A stretch of 16,308 bases of DNA from an uncultured bacterium (GTDB taxonomy: Bacteria > Bacillota > Clostridia > Lachnospirales > Lachnospiraceae), in contig CAJMON010000070.1 in NCBI GenBank assembly GCA_905214955.1, forward strand, positions 1-16,308, given 5' to 3'. The position numbers and the translations under genes were made by a program. The notes beneath the pieces were generated by a model, which was not told the DNA's origin, did no database searches, and worked only from the letters and a program-made list of their open reading frames with translations. Positions 13,111 through 16,308 of this stretch are shown here, piece after piece (positions within the stretch are counted from its first letter, which is position 1; the number at the start of each line of letters is the position of its first letter).

Positions 13111-14406
13111 ATGAACTATACAGAAGCAGTGGAATACATCAATGAGATTCCGAAATTTACGACAAAGAATAAATTTGAACATACAAAAGAAATGATGCGA
13201 AGACTGGGAAATCCAGAAGCACATATGAAAATCATCCATGTGGCAGGCACCAATGGAAAAGGTTCTGTGTGTGCATTTCTTTCCTCCATGCTGGTGGAGG
13301 CAGGAAAGCGGACCGGCCTGTTTACCTCGCCCCATCTGGTAAAGATCAATGAACGGTTTCAGGTGAACCATGTAGAAGCCACCGATGAAGAATTCCTGGA
13401 TGCATTTTTGACGGTTATGGAGACGGTGAAGCAGATGCAGGCAGACGGAATGCCCCATCCCACCTATTTTGAGCTGCTTTTTGCAGTGGGGATGGTATTC
13501 TTTGCAAAGAAAAAAGTAGAATACTGTGTCATGGAGACCGGCCTTGGAGGCAGATTAGACGCGACCAATACCGTAGAACATCCCATTGCCTGTGTGATTA
13601 CTTCCATCAGTCTGGACCACACAGAATATCTGGGAAATACCATCCCGGAAATCGCAGGAGAAAAGGCCGGAATCATCAAACCAGGCGTGCCACTGGTGTA
13701 TGACGGAAGAAATCCACAGAGCGCCCAGGTGATCCACAAACGTGCCATGGAGCTTGGCTGTGAGGCTGCAGGTCTTACAGACAGCATGTATGAAGTTTTT
13801 CTTAAGACGGACAAAAGCATTGATTTTTGCCTTCACTTTGGGTATTATGAAAATGCCAGAGTCACCGTGCCGTACTTAGCAGAGTACCAGGTGGTGAACA
13901 GTTCCCTGGCTCTGATGGCCATGGAGCTGATTGATCCCACCCATGAGATCGGTCTGGAAACCAGGCTTGCAGGTATCAGGAAGACCCGCTGGGCAGGCCG
14001 GATGGAGACCGTACTGCCGGGAGTGGTATTGGATGGTGCCCACAATGAAGACGGGATTGCCCAGTTTGTGAAGACCGTACAGGGAGTGCCGGGAGAGAAA
14101 AAAGTTGTCATGCTCTTTGCAGCTGTGGTGGAGAAAAATTTCGAGAAGATGATTCAAACCATTGCTGAACAGGCAGCTCCGGATGCGATTGTGGTGACAG
14201 AGATCAAGGGAAGCAGAAATGAACCGGCCGAAGAACTGGGCCGCATTTTCCGGAAATATACCAAAGCACCTGTGACGGTTATTGCAGACAATGAAGCGGC
14301 ATTTGACGAAGCACTGAAAGAAAAAGGAGCAGACGGTGTGCTGTTCTGTGCAGGATCGCTGTATCTGGTAGGGGAACTCAAAAAGATCCTGAATAATCGA
14401 AAATAA
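13111..14406 (+). CDS. folC: folylpolyglutamate synthase / dihydrofolate synthase
   Basis: Adds glutamate to dihydropteroate and/or to tetrahydrofolate with ATP, retaining folates in the cell; a cytosolic Mur-ligase-family enzyme. It is 431 aa, the normal length. Visible motifs: P-loop GTNGKGSV (residues 46-53), SPHLVKINERFQV (folate-contact loop), ETGLGGRLDATNTV, ITSISLDHTEYLG with the metal-binding His, GEKAGIIKPGVP with the carbamylated-Lys region, and C-terminal GRMETVLPGVVLDGAHNEDG. I start at ATG 13111 (M-N-Y-T-E-A-V), matching family N-termini, with a modest GGTGA five bases upstream. A GTG at 13102 in the same frame adds three residues. It lies 33 bases after the structured RNA, which probably forms its leader. 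Confidence 0.94.
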   Translation: MNYTEAVEYINEIPKFTTKNKFEHTKEMMRRLGNPEAHMKIIHVAGTNGKGSVCAFLSSMLVEAGKRTGLFTSPHLVKINERFQVNHVEATDEEFLDAFLTVMETVKQMQADGMPHPTYFELLFAVGMVFFAKKKVEYCVMETGLGGRLDATNTVEHPIACVITSISLDHTEYLGNTIPEIAGEKAGIIKPGVPLVYDGRNPQSAQVIHKRAMELGCEAAGLTDSMYEVFLKTDKSIDFCLHFGYYENARVTVPYLAEYQVVNSSLALMAMELIDPTHEIGLETRLAGIRKTRWAGRMETVLPGVVLDGAHNEDGIAQFVKTVQGVPGEKKVVMLFAAVVEKNFEKMIQTIAEQAAPDAIVVTEIKGSRNEPAEELGRIFRKYTKAPVTVIADNEAAFDEALKEKGADGVLFCAGSLYLVGELKKILNNRK

Positions 14407-14469
14407 GAGACAACCAAGGAAAACAGAACATGTGCAGCCAGTGTACAGGCGGCACAGGAGATGGAAAAT

Positions 14470-14625
14470 ATGATTAATTACGAAGAAGAATTAAAAAAAT
14501 TCCGGCCAAGCCTGGATGTAAACGAGGCGGAGGATGCCATTTACAACCGTGATTTCACGGATGTGACGGACATTTTGAAGGAATTGATCAACGACGAAAA
14601 GAAGAAAAATAAGGGGAATTTATGA
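14470..14625 (+). CDS. 51-residue conserved-looking small protein
   Basis: Encodes 51 residues starting M-I-N-Y-E-E-E-L-K-K-F-R-P-S-L-D-V and ending K-K-K-N-K-G-N-L. It is acidic then basic, predicted helical, with no membrane segment. CAGGAG (14455-14460) lies nine bases before ATG 14470; an in-frame ATG at 14461 abuts that site. Its stop overlaps the next start as ATGA (14622-14625), the arrangement of translational coupling, which strongly supports that it is real. I recall similar short proteins before zinc-ribbon/TPR genes in Lachnospiraceae, with no known function. It might be a partner or regulator of the following membrane protein. Confidence 0.8.
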   Translation: MINYEEELKKFRPSLDVNEAEDAIYNRDFTDVTDILKELINDEKKKNKGNL

Positions 14626-16196
14626 ATTGTATATACTGTGGAACACCGCTTTCTGGTATTGATTACTGTACCGGATGTGGTGCGGATGTTACTTTGCAGA
14701 AACGGATCATCCGGATTTCGAACCTTCTGTACAACGAAGGACTGGAGAAGGCTACGGTGCGGGATCTGTCCGGAGCCATTGTCTGCCTGAAACGGAGCCT
14801 GAAATTTAATAAAGAAAATATTGCAGCCAGAAATCTGCTGGGGCTGGTGTATTTTGAGACGGGCGAAGTGGTGGCAGCGCTCAGCGAATGGGTGATCAGC
14901 AAGAACATGAACGTACCGGACAATGCGGCAGACCTGTATATTGCAAGACTTCAGGCAAACAAAAACAAACTGGATGCCATCAACCAGACGATCCGGAAAT
15001 ACAACCAGGCTCTGCTTTACTGCAGGCAGGATAACGAGGACATGGCTATTATCCAGCTGAAAAAAGTGTTGGCACAGAATCCCAAACTGATCAAGGCGTA
15101 CCACCTGCTTTCCCTGCTCTACCTGAAACGGCAGGAGTATGAGAAAGCCAGAAAGCTCCTGAAAAAAGCGGCTTACATAGATGCCACCAATACCACAACT
15201 CTGCGTTACCTCCAGGAGGTGGAAGCAGCCACTGGTATCAGCACCAGCCTGGACATTAAGAAAAAGAAAAAATATGTAAAAGAAGAGCGGGTCAACCACT
15301 TAAACGGAACCAGCACCTACATGAGCGGAAATGAGATGATCATTCAGCCCACCACCTTTCGGGACAGTTCAGCAGCGGCCACGTTTCTGAACATTTTTCT
15401 GGGACTCCTTCTTGGAGCGGCCATTGTATGGTTTCTGGCAGTGCCTGCTACCAAACAGAGCATTTATGCAGATGCAAACAAACAGATCACAGACGCAAAT
15501 TCCAAAATGGCAGCAGAAGTGACCAGAGTACAGGGGCTGGAAGACCAGATTACGGAATATCAGGCAAAGGTAGATGAGGCGCAGAATACCATGAAGGAGG
15601 CTGAGGATAAGGCGGCATCTTATGAAGACCTTCTGAAAGCGTCCAGCCTTCTGATTGGCGGCGATCAGAGTGCAGCGGCAGCAGCTCTGGAAAAGATTGA
15701 AGCTGATACCTTAGACGGAGCCGGAAAGGATCTGTACAATACCATTCAGGAAAACGTCAAGAGCCTGATGTACAACAATTATAAAAATGCCGGAGATGTG
15801 GCCTATGTAGCCCAGGACTACAGCACAGCTGCAGAAAATTATGACAAGGCAGCCGAGAACGATCCGGACAATTATGAAGCACTCCAGATGCTGGGAATGT
15901 CCTATTTCAACATGGGAGATACGGACAGTGCAGACGGCGTATTTAAGGAGTTTATCCAGAAATTCCCAGGACAGGCATCCTTGGTAGAAGGCTATATTAC
16001 CAACCAGAATGCCGCAGCCAGAAACAGCACCAGTTCCACCACACCGGAGACGGATGAAAACGGAAATCCGGTATCCACAGCCGAGACGGATGAAAACGGA
16101 AATCCGGTATCCACAGCCGAGACGGATGAGAATGGAAATCCCATATCCACAGAAGAAACCGATGAAAACGGAAATCCGATAGTTTCCGGTGAATAA
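14622..16196 (+). CDS. zinc-ribbon, TPR-containing single-pass membrane protein with tandem-repeat tail
   Basis: 524 aa, function unknown. Order of parts: an N-terminal zinc ribbon (C3, C6, C16, C19); TPR-like helix pairs at about 28-110 and 125-200 (LLGLVYFETGEV, LIKAYHLLSLLYLKRQEYEK); a linker with a Lys-rich patch; one membrane helix at about 254-276; a coiled coil at about 283-345; another TPR block at about 388-450 (GDVAYVAQDYSTAAENYDKA, LQMLGMSYFNMGD); and a tail of four 12-residue repeats of the form ETDENGNPVSTA. The N-terminal part should be cytosolic and the second TPR block outside. It could link cytosolic partners to the envelope, but that is inference. It overlaps the 51-aa ORF by 4 bases and is followed by a terminator, closing the folC transcription unit. 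Confidence 0.88.
   Translation: MNCIYCGTPLSGIDYCTGCGADVTLQKRIIRISNLLYNEGLEKATVRDLSGAIVCLKRSLKFNKENIAARNLLGLVYFETGEVVAALSEWVISKNMNVPDNAADLYIARLQANKNKLDAINQTIRKYNQALLYCRQDNEDMAIIQLKKVLAQNPKLIKAYHLLSLLYLKRQEYEKARKLLKKAAYIDATNTTTLRYLQEVEAATGISTSLDIKKKKKYVKEERVNHLNGTSTYMSGNEMIIQPTTFRDSSAAATFLNIFLGLLLGAAIVWFLAVPATKQSIYADANKQITDANSKMAAEVTRVQGLEDQITEYQAKVDEAQNTMKEAEDKAASYEDLLKASSLLIGGDQSAAAAALEKIEADTLDGAGKDLYNTIQENVKSLMYNNYKNAGDVAYVAQDYSTAAENYDKAAENDPDNYEALQMLGMSYFNMGDTDSADGVFKEFIQKFPGQASLVEGYITNQNAAARNSTSSTTPETDENGNPVSTAETDENGNPVSTAETDENGNPISTEETDENGNPIVSGE
16047..16190 (+). repeat. four tandem 36-bp coding repeats
   Basis: Units start at 16047, 16083, 16119 and 16155, in frame, each giving 12 residues (E-T-D-E-N-G-N-P-V/I-x-x-x). 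Units 1 and 2 are nearly identical in DNA; units 3 and 4 diverge. They form the hydrophilic C-terminus of the TPR protein, so copy number may vary by slippage. Confidence 0.92.
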
Positions 16197-16219
16197 CAGA
16201 AGAAAAACCTCGCAGGAAG

Positions 16220-16260
16220 AGGATGTCAGAAGCGCAGATGCGTTTTTGGCATCCTTTTTT
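16220..16260 (+). terminator. intrinsic terminator after the TPR gene
   Basis: AGGATG (16220-16225) pairs with CATCCT (16250-16255), extended by T-G and C-G pairs, with an inner CGC-AGAT-GCG. Six Ts follow (16255-16260). Confidence 0.85.
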
Positions 16261-16261
16261 G

Positions 16262-16308
16262 AACGCAGATAAGCATTCCCCCGCTTCAAGTGCGCGGAGC
16301 ACTAAGCG
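16262..16308. repeat. dispersed palindromic repeat, copy B, cut by the window end
   Basis: Bases 16262-16291 match copy A at 9741-9769. The unit folds as CGCTT (16282-16286) with AAGCG (16304-16308), enclosing AGTGC-GCGGA-GCACT. The left flank, CATTCCCC, would continue the stem if GGGGAATG follows just past the window, so the palindrome is probably truncated here. Confidence 0.6.

Noticed and set aside
14541..15299. 252-codon minus-strand frame
   Set aside because: Antisense to the TPR gene, without motifs or a start signal.
16047..16190. CRISPR-like array
   Set aside because: The 36-bp units are directly adjacent with no spacers and are in-frame protein repeats.

Overview
The window looks like chromosome of a gut Lachnospiraceae bacterium, most likely Blautia or a near relative. 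The strongest pointer is the GH31 alpha-glucosidase at 1816-3813. From memory it is close to the structurally characterised Blautia (Ruminococcus) obeum enzyme Ro-alphaG1, with the key residues W169, D73, D307 and D420 at identical numbers. The glgC-glgD pair, tRNA genes without encoded CCA, strong AGGAGG ribosome sites and clear TTGA..-17-TATAAT promoters also fit a low-to-mid GC Clostridia genome. No identification was run.

Layout. 1-1635: a DegV/FakB-type fatty-acid-binding protein and a small single-pass membrane protein with a Glu/Thr-rich tail, ended by a terminator. 1720-3857: a monocistronic GH31 alpha-glucosidase with its own promoter and terminator. 3891-6216, minus strand: glgC-glgD, making ADP-glucose for glycogen. 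6333-7682: a MalY/PatB-type PLP enzyme transcribed divergently from glgC. 7700-9543, minus: an ammonium channel fused to a C-terminal P-II domain, with a near-consensus promoter and a terminator-like hairpin just after the predicted transcription start. 9594-9695, minus: a 33-residue DUF3789-like protein. 10021-10703, minus: tRNA-Ala(GGC), an orphan HicB-like protein and tRNA-Gly(CCC), with promoters and terminators for the tRNAs. 10799-12754: a coiled-coil/zinc-ribbon protein and a DUF4143-type AAA ATPase, probably one operon. 12810-16260: a promoter, a roughly 234-nt structured RNA, folC, a 51-residue ORF, and a zinc-ribbon/TPR membrane protein overlapping that ORF by ATGA, then a terminator. 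The window ends inside a dispersed palindromic repeat that has a second copy at 9741-9789.

Functionally it is mostly housekeeping: alpha-glucan degradation and glycogen precursor synthesis, ammonium uptake with built-in nitrogen sensing, sulfur amino-acid or aminotransferase chemistry, and folate polyglutamylation. The least explained items are the structured RNA ahead of folC (12844-13077), the possible attenuator in the amt leader, the small proteins at 9594 and 14470, and the repeat pair. The structured RNA is the best candidate for something special. It has five mutually compatible helices plus a closing stem and a possible pseudoknot. The raiA-motif RNA of Firmicutes is my leading guess for its class, but I cannot confirm it by eye.
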